This document shows, one piece after another, positions 1 to 9,307 of a stretch of DNA of 64,000 nt. Each line of letters starts with the position of its first letter. Position 1 is the stretch's first letter. The notes beneath the pieces were generated by a model that searched no databases, had not been told where the DNA came from, and worked only from the letters and a program-made list of their open reading frames with translations. The position numbers were made by a program, and so were the translations under genes. The DNA is from Flavobacteriaceae bacterium. GTDB taxonomy: Bacteria; Bacteroidota; Bacteroidia; Flavobacteriales; Flavobacteriaceae. The stretch is taken from positions 1 to 64,000 of the forward strand of contig PABM01000006.1 of assembly GCA_002702745.1 (NCBI GenBank), in the 5' to 3' direction.

Positions 1-90
1 AATAAAGAAGATCAAAACAAAGACGATCAGAAGGAGGATAATGAGAATAAAGAAGATCAAAACAAAGACGATCAGAAGGAGGATAACGAG
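1..90 (+). repeat. 45-bp tandem repeat inside the batC-like gene
   Basis: Positions 1-45 and 46-90 are identical except for one base (t at 42, c at 87). A third, degenerate copy begins at 91. Each unit encodes 15 residues rich in Asp, Glu, Asn, Gln and Lys. The repeat is in frame and may continue to the left of the window. Near identity at DNA level suggests recent expansion or homogenisation. Confidence 0.9.
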
Positions 91-300
91 AATAAAGATG
101 ATCAAAATAAGAATGATCAAAACAAGGATGATAATAAATCTGAAAAACCTAAAGAAACCAAGAATCAACAATCAAAACTTTCTCCTCAACAGATTAAAAA
201 TATATTAAAGGCTATGGAAAATGCTGAAAAGAAAGTTCAAGCAAAAGTAAATGATAAGAAACAAAAAGGCACAAAAGTTGTTTCAGAAAAAGACTGGTAA
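1..300 (+). CDS. batC: C-terminal end of a BatC-like TPR protein (partial)
   Basis: An open frame runs from base 1 to the TAA at 298-300, giving the last 99 residues of a protein that begins outside the window. What is visible is a highly charged stretch of Asn, Lys, Asp, Glu and Gln, then a Lys-rich tail ending Ser-Glu-Lys-Asp-Trp. The assignment rests mainly on context: the stop overlaps the start of batD by one base and batE follows, which is the Bat aerotolerance operon order. BatC proteins of Bacteroidota are TPR proteins with a low-complexity charged C-terminal half. The TPR part is not in view, so the name is inferred. Confidence 0.7.
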   Translation, partial: NKEDQNKDDQKEDNENKEDQNKDDQKEDNENKDDQNKNDQNKDDNKSEKPKETKNQQSKLSPQQIKNILKAMENAEKKVQAKVNDKKQKGTKVVSEKDW

Positions 301-2057
301 TGTTTAGAAATAAATTTATATATATAATTATTTTCCTGATTAGCTTTTCAGCCTTTTCACAAGTTAATTTTACCACAAAATTGAGTAAGAATCAATTGGG
401 TTTAAATGAAAGAGTCAAAGTAGAGTTTTCAGTTGACAAAGATGGTGATAATTTTATACCACCAACTTTTGAAAACTTTAGAATTGTTGGAGGTCCAAGT
501 CAATCAATCAGAAATTCTTGGATTAACGGTAAAAGATCATACTCTAAAACTTATTCATATTTTTTATCTCCAATTGAAAAAGGTTCTTTTGAAATTGGTC
601 AGGCTTCCATTGAAGTAGATGGGGAAATTTATAAAACTCTTCCGGTTAAAATTATTGTAATATCAGCTGTTGATAAACCAACAAATCCTAATGATCCAAA
701 TTACATAGCAGATAAAAAGATACACTTGGTTGCTGAGTTATCCGATAACACTCCTTTTTTAAATGAAGCAGTTTCAGTCATCTATAAGCTCTATGTTGCA
801 CCAGACACAGGGGTAGATAATTGGAGGGAATTGGAGGCTCCAAGATATGCTAATTTTTGGAGTAATAATATTGATATTAAGTCATTGAATGTTCAAAATG
901 GTACATACAAAGGCGAACCTTACAGGTATGTCGTATTACGAAGAACATTATTGTATCCACAAAAAACAGGTAAGTTAAAAATTGAGCCATTAACTTTAGA
1001 TATTTCTGTTCAGGTTCCTTCAAATAGGAGAGATTTTTTCGGAAATCTTATATCATCAAGCGTAAACAAAACTGTTTCCTCTGGAAGCTCAATTATTGAT
1101 GTTAAGCCATTGCCGCTTAATAATAAACCAATGGACTTTTCCGGTGCCGTTGGGAACTTTAATTTTGAGATTAAATCAGATAAAAAAGAATTGTTATTAG
1201 ACGAGGCATTTCAATTAAGTTTGATTGTTTCTGGTAAAGGTAATTTTAATTTATTTGATGATCCAAAGATATCTTTACCAGCATCCTTAGAGGTATACGA
1301 GCCTGAAAAAATATCAAATGTTTCAGTTAGATCAAATGGAATTAAAGGAAAAATAAACAATAAATATACAATTGTTCCCAACAACCCAGGAAAGTATACG
1401 ATCCCCCAAACAAAATTTTCGTTTTTTGATCCCGGGTTAGAAGAGTATAAAACCATTTATTCAGATCCAATTTTTATTGATGTTGAAGGAGTTTACAAAC
1501 CTTCCTTAGATTCCGAGGATAATTCTGAGAATATTAAAACAAATAAAATTCAATTATCTGAAAGTCAATTCTCATCCTTTAAAACCAAAACAAAATTTTC
1601 AAAAGTAAACGAGGGTATATTTTTTAATTCAATTTTCTATTGGATTTTATTAATTGCACCATTAATAATCTGTTTTATAATTATAGTTGTAAGTAAGTTT
1701 ATTAGAAATTATAACTCAAAAAAGATTGATGAACTAAAGCTTGCCCGAAATAAAATAAATAAACTTTTAGATGAGTCAAAGGTCTTAATCGGTAACAAAG
1801 AAAAATTTTATGAATCTATTGATAAAGCATTAACAATATATTTAAAGACAAAGCTAAAAATTAAAAATTCCGATTTTAAAAATGAAGTTATTCAAATTAA
1901 TCTGGAGCAAATGAATGTAGAAAAAAATACAATTGATTTATTATTTGAGATTTTTGAAAATTGTCAACTTGCAAGATATACCCCTTTAAATATAGATGCA
2001 ATGAGCGATGATTATTATAAGACAAAACGATTTATTGAGCAGCTTGAAAAATATTAG
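300..2057 (+). CDS. batD: BatD family protein (oxygen tolerance, membrane anchored)
   Basis: A 585-residue protein with an N-terminal signal peptide (about residues 1-21, hydrophobic core then Ala-Phe-Ser-Gln), a long beta-rich periplasmic part, one transmembrane helix at about 445-467 and a cytoplasmic C-terminal helical region. This is the architecture of BatD. Bat proteins are linked to aerotolerance in Bacteroides and may act as an envelope complex with the VWA proteins BatA and BatB; the biochemical role is not established. The start ATG overlaps the preceding stop (TAATG), and batE begins 3 nt after its stop, so translation is probably coupled. Confidence 0.9.
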   Translation: MFRNKFIYIIIFLISFSAFSQVNFTTKLSKNQLGLNERVKVEFSVDKDGDNFIPPTFENFRIVGGPSQSIRNSWINGKRSYSKTYSYFLSPIEKGSFEIGQASIEVDGEIYKTLPVKIIVISAVDKPTNPNDPNYIADKKIHLVAELSDNTPFLNEAVSVIYKLYVAPDTGVDNWRELEAPRYANFWSNNIDIKSLNVQNGTYKGEPYRYVVLRRTLLYPQKTGKLKIEPLTLDISVQVPSNRRDFFGNLISSSVNKTVSSGSSIIDVKPLPLNNKPMDFSGAVGNFNFEIKSDKKELLLDEAFQLSLIVSGKGNFNLFDDPKISLPASLEVYEPEKISNVSVRSNGIKGKINNKYTIVPNNPGKYTIPQTKFSFFDPGLEEYKTIYSDPIFIDVEGVYKPSLDSEDNSENIKTNKIQLSESQFSSFKTKTKFSKVNEGIFFNSIFYWILLIAPLIICFIIIVVSKFIRNYNSKKIDELKLARNKINKLLDESKVLIGNKEKFYESIDKALTIYLKTKLKIKNSDFKNEVIQINLEQMNVEKNTIDLLFEIFENCQLARYTPLNIDAMSDDYYKTKRFIEQLEKY

Positions 2058-2060
2058 TTA

Positions 2061-2852
2061 ATGGTATTAAAATATTTACATAATATAATTTTTGTTCTTT
2101 TTGTAATGATTATTTCTAATAATCTTCACAGTCAAGACCAGCTTGATTTTTCCGATTTGAATGATAAATTCACAGAGGCCAACAACCTTTATAATGATTC
2201 AAAATATGAAGAATCAATCGAGCTATATTATCAAATTTTAGATTCAGGATTTCATTCAGCTGAACTTTACTATAATCTTGGAAACTCGTTTTACAAATTA
2301 AATGATATAGCAAACAGTATATTGTCTTATGAAAAATCGTTAAAACTTAATTCTAATGACAAAGATGCAATCAATAATTTAAAAATGGTTAATAATGCAA
2401 TTATTGATGATATAACAAAAATCCCAGAACCATTTATCGAAAGTCAATTAAATATAATTTCAAATATTCTGAGTTTTTCTATATGGAGCTATATACCAAT
2501 AATCTTATCATTACTGTTTCTTCTTCTATTTGTCTTATATTTCTTTTCTAAAGAACCTAATTTCAAAAGAGCTTCATTTACTTTTTTATTCGTTTTATTT
2601 ATTATAATCGGAACAACATTAAGAATTAGCTTTCATACCTATGAAAAAAATCATGTTGAACAATATGCAATTATCTTTTCAACAAAAACTGAAATTAAAT
2701 CAGAGCCAAATGAAAGAAGTGAAAATTTGCTTATTTTACACCTAGGTACTAAAGTAAAGATAATAGACAGTTTTAATGAAGAATGGGTAAAAATAAAATT
2801 GGTAAATGGTCAAGAAGGCTGGATTAATAATAAAGAAATCAAGACAATATGA
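2061..2852 (+). CDS. batE: BatE: TPR plus SH3-like domain membrane protein
   Basis: A 263-residue protein. It has a signal peptide or anchor at about 1-24, TPR-type helices at about 30-105 (with a Leu-Gly-Asn-x-Phe-Tyr-Lys-Leu-like repeat), two transmembrane helices at about 135-185, and a C-terminal bacterial SH3-like domain at about 200-260 ending in a Gly-Trp-Ile motif. This is the BatE architecture in Bacteroidota. It follows batD closely and its TGA overlaps the next start (ATGA at 2849-2852). TPR and SH3 domains suggest protein and peptidoglycan contacts in the envelope; that is family inference. Confidence 0.87.
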   Translation: MVLKYLHNIIFVLFVMIISNNLHSQDQLDFSDLNDKFTEANNLYNDSKYEESIELYYQILDSGFHSAELYYNLGNSFYKLNDIANSILSYEKSLKLNSNDKDAINNLKMVNNAIIDDITKIPEPFIESQLNIISNILSFSIWSYIPIILSLLFLLLFVLYFFSKEPNFKRASFTFLFVLFIIIGTTLRISFHTYEKNHVEQYAIIFSTKTEIKSEPNERSENLLILHLGTKVKIIDSFNEEWVKIKLVNGQEGWINNKEIKTI

Positions 2853-3310
2853 TAACAAAAGAATTAATTCATGAAGCTCAAAAAAAATGGGGCGAAGGAA
2901 TTATAAGAATCGGAAGCTTAAAGGATAATAATTTGGAGTGCATTAAATACACTACTTCATTTTTAAATGAAATGTATGATTTTGAAAATAATGATATATT
3001 ATTCAAACCTACAAAAGCATCTGTTAAACAATTTAGACCAACATTTAAAATGGCATTATCATATTTCCTAGGAGGAGATGATTCTTTTTGCCCTGAAGAT
3101 GACGGTTTTGCCATGAAGCCCTGGGTTGAGGTGAATTTTGAAAATTCAGAATATATTATAGAAGATGGTAGAGCAATTGCAATGGGAAATTACTTTTTCA
3201 AAGATGATTCAGCTAATGTAGTAAAGGTGGAGTTTACATTTGGGTATAAATTAAATGATGGAAAGCTAGTAATAGATCTTCATCACTCCTCATTACCATT
3301 TTCCCTATAA
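2849..3310 (+). CDS. Small NTF2/SnoaL-like protein of unknown function
   Basis: A 153-residue soluble protein without signal peptide. It has an N-terminal helix followed by alternating beta segments, with a Phe-Arg-Pro-Thr stretch, a Gly-Gly-Asp-Asp motif and a Leu-His-His-Ser-Ser-Leu-Pro end. The pattern resembles cone-shaped NTF2/SnoaL-like proteins found in marine bacteria and algae. The start overlaps the batE stop (ATGA), so it is translationally coupled to the Bat operon although it is not a classical Bat gene. Its 3' end overlaps the convergent cvpA gene by 28 bp. I cannot assign a substrate. Confidence 0.6.
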   Translation: MITKELIHEAQKKWGEGIIRIGSLKDNNLECIKYTTSFLNEMYDFENNDILFKPTKASVKQFRPTFKMALSYFLGGDDSFCPEDDGFAMKPWVEVNFENSEYIIEDGRAIAMGNYFFKDDSANVVKVEFTFGYKLNDGKLVIDLHHSSLPFSL

Positions 3311-3780
3311 TTACTTTCAATTATTAGATTATTAATTTTCTCAATTTTTGAGTAAATAAAAGATTGATTAAGTTTTTCTGTTTCGATTATACTTATCACC
3401 TTGTTAATATTTGAAAATATAAAAACCAAAATACATAAAAGAAAGACTGTTTTTATAAGTCCGAAAACTGATCCAATAATTCTATTTAGTAAACCAAGTG
3501 TAATTATTTTTAAGAGTTTTGTTAAAATTTTAGCAATAATTTTAAATAGCATAATTGTTATCAAAAAAATCACTGTAGCTGAAAGAATAGATATAAAATT
3601 TGCATCAGATTCAAAAATCGGTTTTAGTTTTAAATCTAAGTATGGGTAGTAATTTTTTGCTAAGAATATCCCCGCAATAACTCCTACTATTGAAGCTAAT
3701 TCTTTTATTAACCCTTTTGAGAAACCACTGTAAGTCCCCCAGGCTATTATTAATCCAAAAAAAAGATCTAGGCAACTCAT
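3283..3780 (-). CDS. cvpA: CvpA family membrane protein
   Basis: A 165-residue protein with about four transmembrane helices. The N-terminal signature Asp-Leu-x-Phe-Gly-Leu-Ile-x-Ala-Trp-Gly-x-Tyr-x-Gly-Phe-x-Lys-Gly is typical of CvpA/colicin V production proteins. CvpA is an inner-membrane protein linked to colicin V secretion in E. coli and to envelope stress and bile tolerance elsewhere; its direct activity is unknown. It is transcribed alone, divergent from the gene at 3862. Its last 28 bp overlap the end of the NTF2-like gene on the other strand. Confidence 0.88.
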   Translation of the reverse strand: MSCLDLFFGLIIAWGTYSGFSKGLIKELASIVGVIAGIFLAKNYYPYLDLKLKPIFESDANFISILSATVIFLITIMLFKIIAKILTKLLKIITLGLLNRIIGSVFGLIKTVFLLCILVFIFSNINKVISIIETEKLNQSFIYSKIEKINNLIIESNYRENGNEE

Positions 3781-3861
3781 AATAAAATATTCATTGTAGT
3801 TAATTTAATAAATATTAACTTCTTTATATTAGTAAAGGTAATATTGTAATAAAGTTAAGCA

Positions 3862-4212
3862 TTGAAATCTGAGTTAAAAATAAAGTGGGATAAATTAAAA
3901 AATAAACTTTCTGTTAATTTTTCAGATGATCAAATAATTGATTTAGATTCAATAATTTTTTTGATTGGATTACAGGAATTGGGTCAATTTCAAAAAAGAC
4001 TTAATAAGCAAAGAAAAATGGAAGTTATACATATAGCTGTTTGTAAGTTATTAAGTGATTATGGATATTATGAATTTGACTTTGTAGATGAAGATGGCTG
4101 GCCTCACTATAAGCTAATTAAAAAATTACCAAATCTAAAGCCAGGGGAGCAAGCAATTCTAATGAAAAAAGCAATTATTAACTATTTTATTAAATCAAAT
4201 TATATTAATTAA
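3862..4212 (+). CDS. Conserved flavobacterial hypothetical protein upstream of pheS
   Basis: A 116-residue acidic and basic mixed protein without signal peptide or membrane segments, probably mostly helical. It contains an Ile-Gly-Leu-Gln-Glu-Leu-Gly-Gln stretch and an Asp-Glu-Asp-Gly-Trp-Pro-His motif. The reading frame opens with TTG at 3862; no ATG lies near the N-terminus, and downstream ATGs would remove the conserved-looking core. From memory, small proteins of this type often sit beside pheS in Flavobacteriia, but I know no function. It ends 28 nt before pheS. Confidence 0.6.
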   Translation: MKSELKIKWDKLKNKLSVNFSDDQIIDLDSIIFLIGLQELGQFQKRLNKQRKMEVIHIAVCKLLSDYGYYEFDFVDEDGWPHYKLIKKLPNLKPGEQAILMKKAIINYFIKSNYIN

Positions 4213-4219
4213 GTTTTCA

Positions 4220-4227
4220 TAAATTTG
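4220..4227 (+). promoter_or_regulatory. Possible -7 box upstream of pheS
   Basis: TAAATTTG matches the Bacteroidota -7 consensus TAnnTTTG exactly and lies 13 bp before the pheS ATG. No clear TTTG/TTG -33 element was found at the expected 18-20 bp upstream, so the call is weak. Confidence 0.35.
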
Positions 4228-4240
4228 GGAATAGATTATT

Positions 4241-5257
4241 ATGGAGGATAAAATAAAAAAAGATATTCAGGAGATTCAAGATTTCAAATCTGATTCAATT
4301 GCTGAAATAGAGGAGTTTAGAGTAAAATTTTTGGGAAAGAAAGGTTTATTAAATTCATATTTTGTTGAATTTAAATCTTTAGATAGTGGTGAAAAGAAAA
4401 ACGCTGGTCGTTTATTAAATGAATTAAAAACTTTAGCTCAGGATAAAGTAGAAGCGCTTAAAGCCAGTAGCTCTAAATCTTCTGAAAATATAAAAATCAA
4501 TGATGTTTCAAGACCTGGTGATCAAATTAATATCGGATCTCGCCACCCTATTTCTGTAGTCAAAAATAGAATAATTGATATTTTTTCTAATATCGGTTTC
4601 ACAATTAGTGAGGGACCAGAAATTGAAGATGATTGGCATAACTTTAGCGCTTTGAACCTCCCAGAGCATCACCCTGCAAGAGATATGCAGGACACATTTT
4701 TCATAGAAAAAAACCCCGACGTTTTGCTTAGGACACATACAAGTTCTGTTCAGGTTAGACACATGGAGAATAATAAACCTCCTATTAGAACAATTTCACC
4801 TGGAAGAGTTTATAGAAATGAAGCAATCTCTGCCCGTTCTCATTGTTTTTTTCATCAGATTGAAGGATTATGCATTGATAAAGATGTCAGCTTTGCAGAT
4901 TTAAAACAAACATTAGAATATTTTACAACCCAATTATTTGGAAAGTCAAAAATTAGACTTAGACCCTCTTATTTTCCATTTACTGAGCCTAGTGCAGAAG
5001 TTGATGTTTATTGGGGCTTAAATAATGAAACAGATTATAAGATGACTAAAGGAACTGGCTGGCTTGAAATTATGGGTTGTGGGATGGTTGATCCAAACGT
5101 TTTAGAAAATTGTAAAATTGATCCTAATGAATACTCTGGATTTGCTTTTGGGCTGGGGATTGATAGGATTGCTTTACTACTTCATCAAATTGATGATATA
5201 AGATTGCTAAGTGAAAATGATGTGAGATTTTTAGATCAATTTAAATCTTCATTTTAA
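4241..5257 (+). CDS. pheS: Phenylalanine--tRNA ligase alpha subunit
   Basis: A 338-residue class II aminoacyl-tRNA synthetase subunit that charges tRNA-Phe as an alpha2-beta2 enzyme with PheT, which is not in the window. It has the N-terminal coiled coil (about 1-85), motif 2 around the Arg-Val-Tyr-Arg-Asn-Glu segment (about 190), and motif 3 Phe-Gly-Leu-Gly-Ile-Asp-Arg near residue 305. Length is normal. pheS and pheT are commonly split in Bacteroidota. Its stop codon overlaps the stop of the convergent gpsA gene by 4 bp. Confidence 0.97.
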   Translation: MEDKIKKDIQEIQDFKSDSIAEIEEFRVKFLGKKGLLNSYFVEFKSLDSGEKKNAGRLLNELKTLAQDKVEALKASSSKSSENIKINDVSRPGDQINIGSRHPISVVKNRIIDIFSNIGFTISEGPEIEDDWHNFSALNLPEHHPARDMQDTFFIEKNPDVLLRTHTSSVQVRHMENNKPPIRTISPGRVYRNEAISARSHCFFHQIEGLCIDKDVSFADLKQTLEYFTTQLFGKSKIRLRPSYFPFTEPSAEVDVYWGLNNETDYKMTKGTGWLEIMGCGMVDPNVLENCKIDPNEYSGFAFGLGIDRIALLLHQIDDIRLLSENDVRFLDQFKSSF

Positions 5258-6258
5258 GATATTATATCACTTAAATCTTTAAATATTTTTTTAGCACTTC
5301 TCTTTTCGTAAAGAATTTTATAAACTGCATCAATGATAGGTGTTTTCGCTTTTTTCTTTGAATCAAAGTTAAGTAGATATGCTTTTTTTGTTGCAATATA
5401 TCCTTCGGCGACCATTTTCATTTCAAGTTGAGCTGCTTTAATAGTGTAACCTTTGCCAATCATATTTCCAAACATTCTATTCCTTGAAAAAGATGAATAT
5501 CCTGTAACTAGTAAATCACCTAAATATGCCGAATTATTTATATTCCTTTTAATTTTATGTCTTTTTGAAATAAACCTTTTCATTTCTTTTATAGAATTAC
5601 TCATCAATACACTTTGATAATTATCTCCGTAGCCTAAACCATTGGAAATACCAACAGCCAAAGCAAATATATTTTTAAGCATACTAGCATATTCAATTCC
5701 AATGATATCATCAGAGGCTTTTACTTTTATATACTTACATTTGAATCTTTTGGAGATTATTTTACATAATTCTAAGTTCGTAGACCCAATGGTAAGATAT
5801 GATAGTTTTTCTAATGCAACCTCTTCCGCATGACATGGCCCCCCAATTACCAAAAACCTTTCAATTGAAATACCATAATATTTTTGCATGTGTTCTCCGA
5901 ATAAAAGATCAGTTTCTGGGACAAGCCCCTTGAGTGCACATATTATTATTTTGTTTGAAATATCGATATCAATTTTTTTCATCTCATAATTCACATACTC
6001 GGAAGGGATAGCTATAATAATTACATCAGAGGCTTCTACAACTTCATTAATTTCTGCAGAAATTTTCAATTTTTTTAGATTAAGCTCTACGGAACTTAAA
6101 TAGTTTGGATTATGAGAATTCTTTTTAATGAAGTCTATGTTTTCTATATTTCTGATATACCAGTTTATATTGCCATTATTTTCAGAAAGAATTTTAATTA
6201 ACGCAGTTGCCCAACTTCCGCTTCCTATTACTCCAAATTTTAATTTAGTTTCTTTCAT
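5254..6258 (-). CDS. gpsA: NAD(P)H-dependent glycerol-3-phosphate dehydrogenase
   Basis: A 334-residue cytoplasmic enzyme that reduces dihydroxyacetone phosphate to sn-glycerol-3-phosphate for phospholipid synthesis. It has the N-terminal Rossmann motif Gly-Ser-Gly-Ser-Trp-Ala-Thr-Ala (about 12-19), the Gly-Gly-Pro-Cys-His-Ala-Glu-Glu segment in mid protein, and the catalytic-Lys segment Leu-Lys-Asn-Ile-Phe-Ala-Leu-Ala. It is the last gene of the reverse operon and overlaps nadD by 4 bp. Confidence 0.95.
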   Translation of the reverse strand: MKETKLKFGVIGSGSWATALIKILSENNGNINWYIRNIENIDFIKKNSHNPNYLSSVELNLKKLKISAEINEVVEASDVIIIAIPSEYVNYEMKKIDIDISNKIIICALKGLVPETDLLFGEHMQKYYGISIERFLVIGGPCHAEEVALEKLSYLTIGSTNLELCKIISKRFKCKYIKVKASDDIIGIEYASMLKNIFALAVGISNGLGYGDNYQSVLMSNSIKEMKRFISKRHKIKRNINNSAYLGDLLVTGYSSFSRNRMFGNMIGKGYTIKAAQLEMKMVAEGYIATKKAYLLNFDSKKKAKTPIIDAVYKILYEKRSAKKIFKDLSDIIS

Positions 6259-6839
6259 TGGTATAATTTATTACTATTAATATACTCCATAACCTTAGCA
6301 GAAATTAAATCTTTTGGATCAGATTTATTAGACACGATATTTCTAATATTAGTCGAGCTTAAATCAATTCTTGGACCTCCGATATACATAGCATTCTTGT
6401 TAATTATGTACGGGTTTTCTTTTAGTGTTCCTTTGCGTGGGTAGATAAAGATCTTATAATTGCTTAGTATTTTTTCATAATCTTTCCAAGTATCAAAAAT
6501 TTTATAATTGTCTTCCCCTATAATTAAACTAAATTCAATATCCTTTAGTTTGTTTGAAATGTATTCCAGTGTGTCGATAGTATAATTAGGTTTTTTTAAA
6601 TTAACTTCTAAGTCACTTGGCATTATATTATCGTATTTTTCAGTTGCAATTTTAGCCATATTAAATCTATGATTAAAACCTGATATTTTACTTCTCAGTT
6701 TTATCGGATTTTCAGGTGTAACAACAAGCCAAACTTTGTCAGCCAATTTTTCTTCAGTAATATATTTAGCAATTCTTAAATGTCCATTATGAATAGGATC
6801 AAAAGTACCAAAAAATAAACCAATTTTTTCTTTAACCAT
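6255..6839 (-). CDS. nadD: Nicotinate-nucleotide adenylyltransferase
   Basis: A 194-residue nucleotidyltransferase that makes deamido-NAD from nicotinate mononucleotide and ATP. The N-terminus has Gly-Thr-Phe-Asp-Pro-Ile-His-Asn-Gly-His, the (H/T)xGH nucleotide-binding signature, and the C-terminal part has Leu-Ser-Ser-Thr-Asn-Ile-Arg, equivalent to the family ISSTxIR motif. It overlaps gmk upstream by 8 bp and gpsA downstream by 4 bp, indicating coupled translation. Confidence 0.95.
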   Translation of the reverse strand: MVKEKIGLFFGTFDPIHNGHLRIAKYITEEKLADKVWLVVTPENPIKLRSKISGFNHRFNMAKIATEKYDNIMPSDLEVNLKKPNYTIDTLEYISNKLKDIEFSLIIGEDNYKIFDTWKDYEKILSNYKIFIYPRKGTLKENPYIINKNAMYIGGPRIDLSSTNIRNIVSNKSDPKDLISAKVMEYINSNKLYQ

Positions 6840-7401
6840 TTAAGAAACATTTAACCAATTCAAATACTTTACTATAGCTTGTTTCAAGAATATTGTTTTC
6901 AACAATGTAATCAAATTTATCCGCTAACAATATTTCATCTTTAGCTTTTTCGATTCTGATTTTTATACTAGCATTTGAATCTAAATTTCTGTTTCGTAAT
7001 CTGTTTTCAAGCTCATCAATGCTTGGTGGCTTAATAAAAATTGTGATAGTTTGTTTTGGAAATTTTTTCTTAATATTTAAACCTCCAATAACATCAATAT
7101 CAAAAACTAAATTTTTATTAACGGAATTTTCTAATTCAGTAGTAAGTGTTCCATAAAAATTATCCTTATAAACCTCTTCCCACTCTACAAATTCTTTGTT
7201 TTCAATCTTTTTAATAAACTCATCTTTTGTTAAAAAGAAATAATTAATTCCGTCAACTTCATTGTTTCTCGGAGCTCTTGATGTTGCTGAAATAGAAAAA
7301 GATAAACTTAAGCTCTTGTCGTTAAGAAGCCTATTAACTATAGTGGTTTTTCCTGATCCGGAAGGGGCTGCAATAACTATGAATTTTGAATTACTCATCA
7401 C
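6832..7401 (-). CDS. gmk: Guanylate kinase
   Basis: A 189-residue P-loop kinase that phosphorylates GMP to GDP. The Walker A loop Ala-Pro-Ser-Gly-Ser-Gly-Lys-Thr-Thr is at about residues 11-19. The GMP-binding segment Ser-Arg-x-Pro-Arg-x-x-Glu-x-x-Gly-x-x-Tyr-Phe-Phe follows at about 41-56. Length is typical. The ATG overlaps the yicC stop (ATGA at 7398-7401), the usual yicC-gmk pairing. Confidence 0.96.
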   Translation of the reverse strand: MMSNSKFIVIAAPSGSGKTTIVNRLLNDKSLSLSFSISATSRAPRNNEVDGINYFFLTKDEFIKKIENKEFVEWEEVYKDNFYGTLTTELENSVNKNLVFDIDVIGGLNIKKKFPKQTITIFIKPPSIDELENRLRNRNLDSNASIKIRIEKAKDEILLADKFDYIVENNILETSYSKVFELVKCFLNG

Positions 7402-8303
7402 AGGATGTTTAAGATGTTCTCTTTAATTTTTTCTAAGTTATCTTTCATTTCAATAACATGTTTTTGGAGGTTTGCATCATTAGCTTTAGAGCCTATTGTA
7501 TTTATTTCACGCCCTATTTCTTGACAAATAAACCCAAGTTTTTTGCCAACCGGATGGTTTGACTGAAGCGTGTCTTCAAAAATTAAAATATTACTTTTTA
7601 GTCTGATTATTTCTTCATTTATATCAAATTTTTCTAAATAATATATCATTTCTTGCTCAAGCCTATTGTTATCAATTTCTAAATCTATCTTTTTAAGTTC
7701 TTCAAGAAGTTTTTCTCTTTTTTTTGAAATTCTATCTTTTTCAATTTTTTCAATATTGCCTAATAACTTTTTAATTAGAGAAATTTTATTTCTAAAATCT
7801 TTTTCCATTTCTGAACCTTCTCTAGCCCTGTAATCATTAAGATTTTTCGTAGCTATTGAAATTTTGTCAATAATAGTTGTAATCTCAGAATCACTTAAAT
7901 CTATAGATTTTGACGAGTACGCATTTGGCAGTCTCATTGCAATCTTCAAATAGTCTTTTTCACTGGAAATATTTAGGAATTGATTCGTCGACTCAGAAAG
8001 ATCGTATGAATTAATGTTATTTAATCCCTTAAGTTGTTGAATATAGTTGCTGATAATTTCTTGATTTATACTAATTTCATCAGTATTTGCCCCTATTTCA
8101 GAATTAACATTAAGCTCAACCTTACCCCTAAAAAGTTTACTTGAAATCTCCTTTCTTAAGTCATTTTCATAAGATTTTAGAAAATGTGGACATCTTATGT
8201 TTAAGTCTAATGTTTTACTGTTTACAGACTTTATTTCAACAATAAATTTTGTTGAATTAATTATGAAAGATTCACTGGCATAGCCAGTCATTGACTTAAT
8301 CAT
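7398..8303 (-). CDS. yicC: YicC family endoribonuclease-type protein
   Basis: A 301-residue protein starting Met-Ile-Lys-Ser-Met-Thr-Gly-Tyr, the characteristic YicC N-terminus. The C-terminal DUF1732 region includes a Gly-Lys-Lys-Leu-Gly-Phe-Ile-Cys-Gln-Glu-Ile-Gly-Arg-Glu segment. E. coli YicC has been reported as an RNase; activity here is inferred from family. It lies second in the reverse operon, 35 nt after the EamA transporter and overlapping gmk. Confidence 0.93.
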   Translation of the reverse strand: MIKSMTGYASESFIINSTKFIVEIKSVNSKTLDLNIRCPHFLKSYENDLRKEISSKLFRGKVELNVNSEIGANTDEISINQEIISNYIQQLKGLNNINSYDLSESTNQFLNISSEKDYLKIAMRLPNAYSSKSIDLSDSEITTIIDKISIATKNLNDYRAREGSEMEKDFRNKISLIKKLLGNIEKIEKDRISKKREKLLEELKKIDLEIDNNRLEQEMIYYLEKFDINEEIIRLKSNILIFEDTLQSNHPVGKKLGFICQEIGREINTIGSKANDANLQKHVIEMKDNLEKIKENILNIL

Positions 8304-8338
8304 TTTATGAAATATTTAGCAAATATATGAATAGATTT

Positions 8339-9232
8339 TTAAGTTGCTTTGCTAGTTTTTTTAGAAACTAAATAAACACCTGTAAAAACAAGAATCACCG
8401 ATGTTATATCAGCAAGTGTTAGTTTATCAGCTCCTCTGTAAATTGCAAATAGAATACCGATAACGGGTTGAAGATAAATAAACATTCCAACAGTTGAAGC
8501 CTTTAAGTTTTTCAGGGCAAATAAGTTCAATAGATAAACAAGAAATGTTGTACAGATAACAACGTAAGAAATTTTAAGAAAAGAATTTCCAGAAATTTCA
8601 ACCCATTTTATTTCTGAAAACTCAATCAGTCCAAATGGCATATTAATAAATATGGAGAACAGAAATAGCCATTTCATTATTGTAATCATACTATATTTTT
8701 TGGTAAGTGGTTTGACCAAAATAAAATAAAGTGCATATGAAATACTATTTATAAAAAGATAAAAATTTCCTAGATTTATGTTGGGGGCACCAGAAATCGA
8801 CTTTTCATTTAGAAGAATTAAAGTTAATGTCCCACAAAATCCAATAAATACCCCAACATATTTTCTCTTAGTAATTTTTTCGTTTAGAATAATTACTGAA
8901 ATAATAAAAATAAATATTGGTGCAAGAGTAGTAATAATTGCGCTATTGATAGGAGTTGAATTGTAAAGGCCATTTAGTGCGGTGATCATATTCAAACCCA
9001 TTCCAAAAATTGCGCAAATAAAAATTAATTTAAAATCTTTAAGCTCTATTTTCTGTCTTTTAACAAATAATGAAAGAAACCAAAAACATACCGCAGCACC
9101 AACCACCCTACAATATAATAATGCATTTGGGGACAACACGTCTGGCATGAGTTCCTTAGCAATTGTATGATTAAATCCAAAAATTGAGGTTGCAATTAAA
9201 GCTGCTGTAAGAGCTAGGATTCTTTTATTCAT
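8339..9232 (-). CDS. EamA-family (DMT superfamily) transporter
   Basis: A 297-residue protein with about ten predicted transmembrane helices arranged as two EamA repeats (about 5-140 and 150-290). The first helix has the Ala-Thr-Ser-Ile-Phe-Gly-Phe-Asn-His segment typical of the family, and the protein ends with a short Lys-rich cytoplasmic tail. DMT carriers export metabolites such as amino acids; the substrate cannot be read from sequence. It is the promoter-proximal gene of the run leading to gpsA and is divergent from the trans-sulfuration gene. Confidence 0.88.
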   Translation of the reverse strand: MNKRILALTAALIATSIFGFNHTIAKELMPDVLSPNALLYCRVVGAAVCFWFLSLFVKRQKIELKDFKLIFICAIFGMGLNMITALNGLYNSTPINSAIITTLAPIFIFIISVIILNEKITKRKYVGVFIGFCGTLTLILLNEKSISGAPNINLGNFYLFINSISYALYFILVKPLTKKYSMITIMKWLFLFSIFINMPFGLIEFSEIKWVEISGNSFLKISYVVICTTFLVYLLNLFALKNLKASTVGMFIYLQPVIGILFAIYRGADKLTLADITSVILVFTGVYLVSKKTSKAT

Positions 9233-9240
9233 TATAATGA

Positions 9241-9270
9241 ATTGAGTTTTAAAGATAATCCATACATTTG
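9241..9270 (+). promoter_or_regulatory. Predicted sigma-A promoter of the trans-sulfuration gene
   Basis: A TTG at 9242-9244, an 18-bp spacer and TACATTTG at 9263-9270 match the Bacteroidota -33/-7 consensus (TTTG, about 19 bp, TAnnTTTG). The predicted transcript start, about 7 bp downstream, gives a 5' leader of roughly 30 nt before the ATG at 9308. It lies in the 75-bp divergent gap. Confidence 0.5.
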
Positions 9271-9307
9271 TTTGCAGCTAATATGACCTCATTTAATTTA
9301 TAGAATT

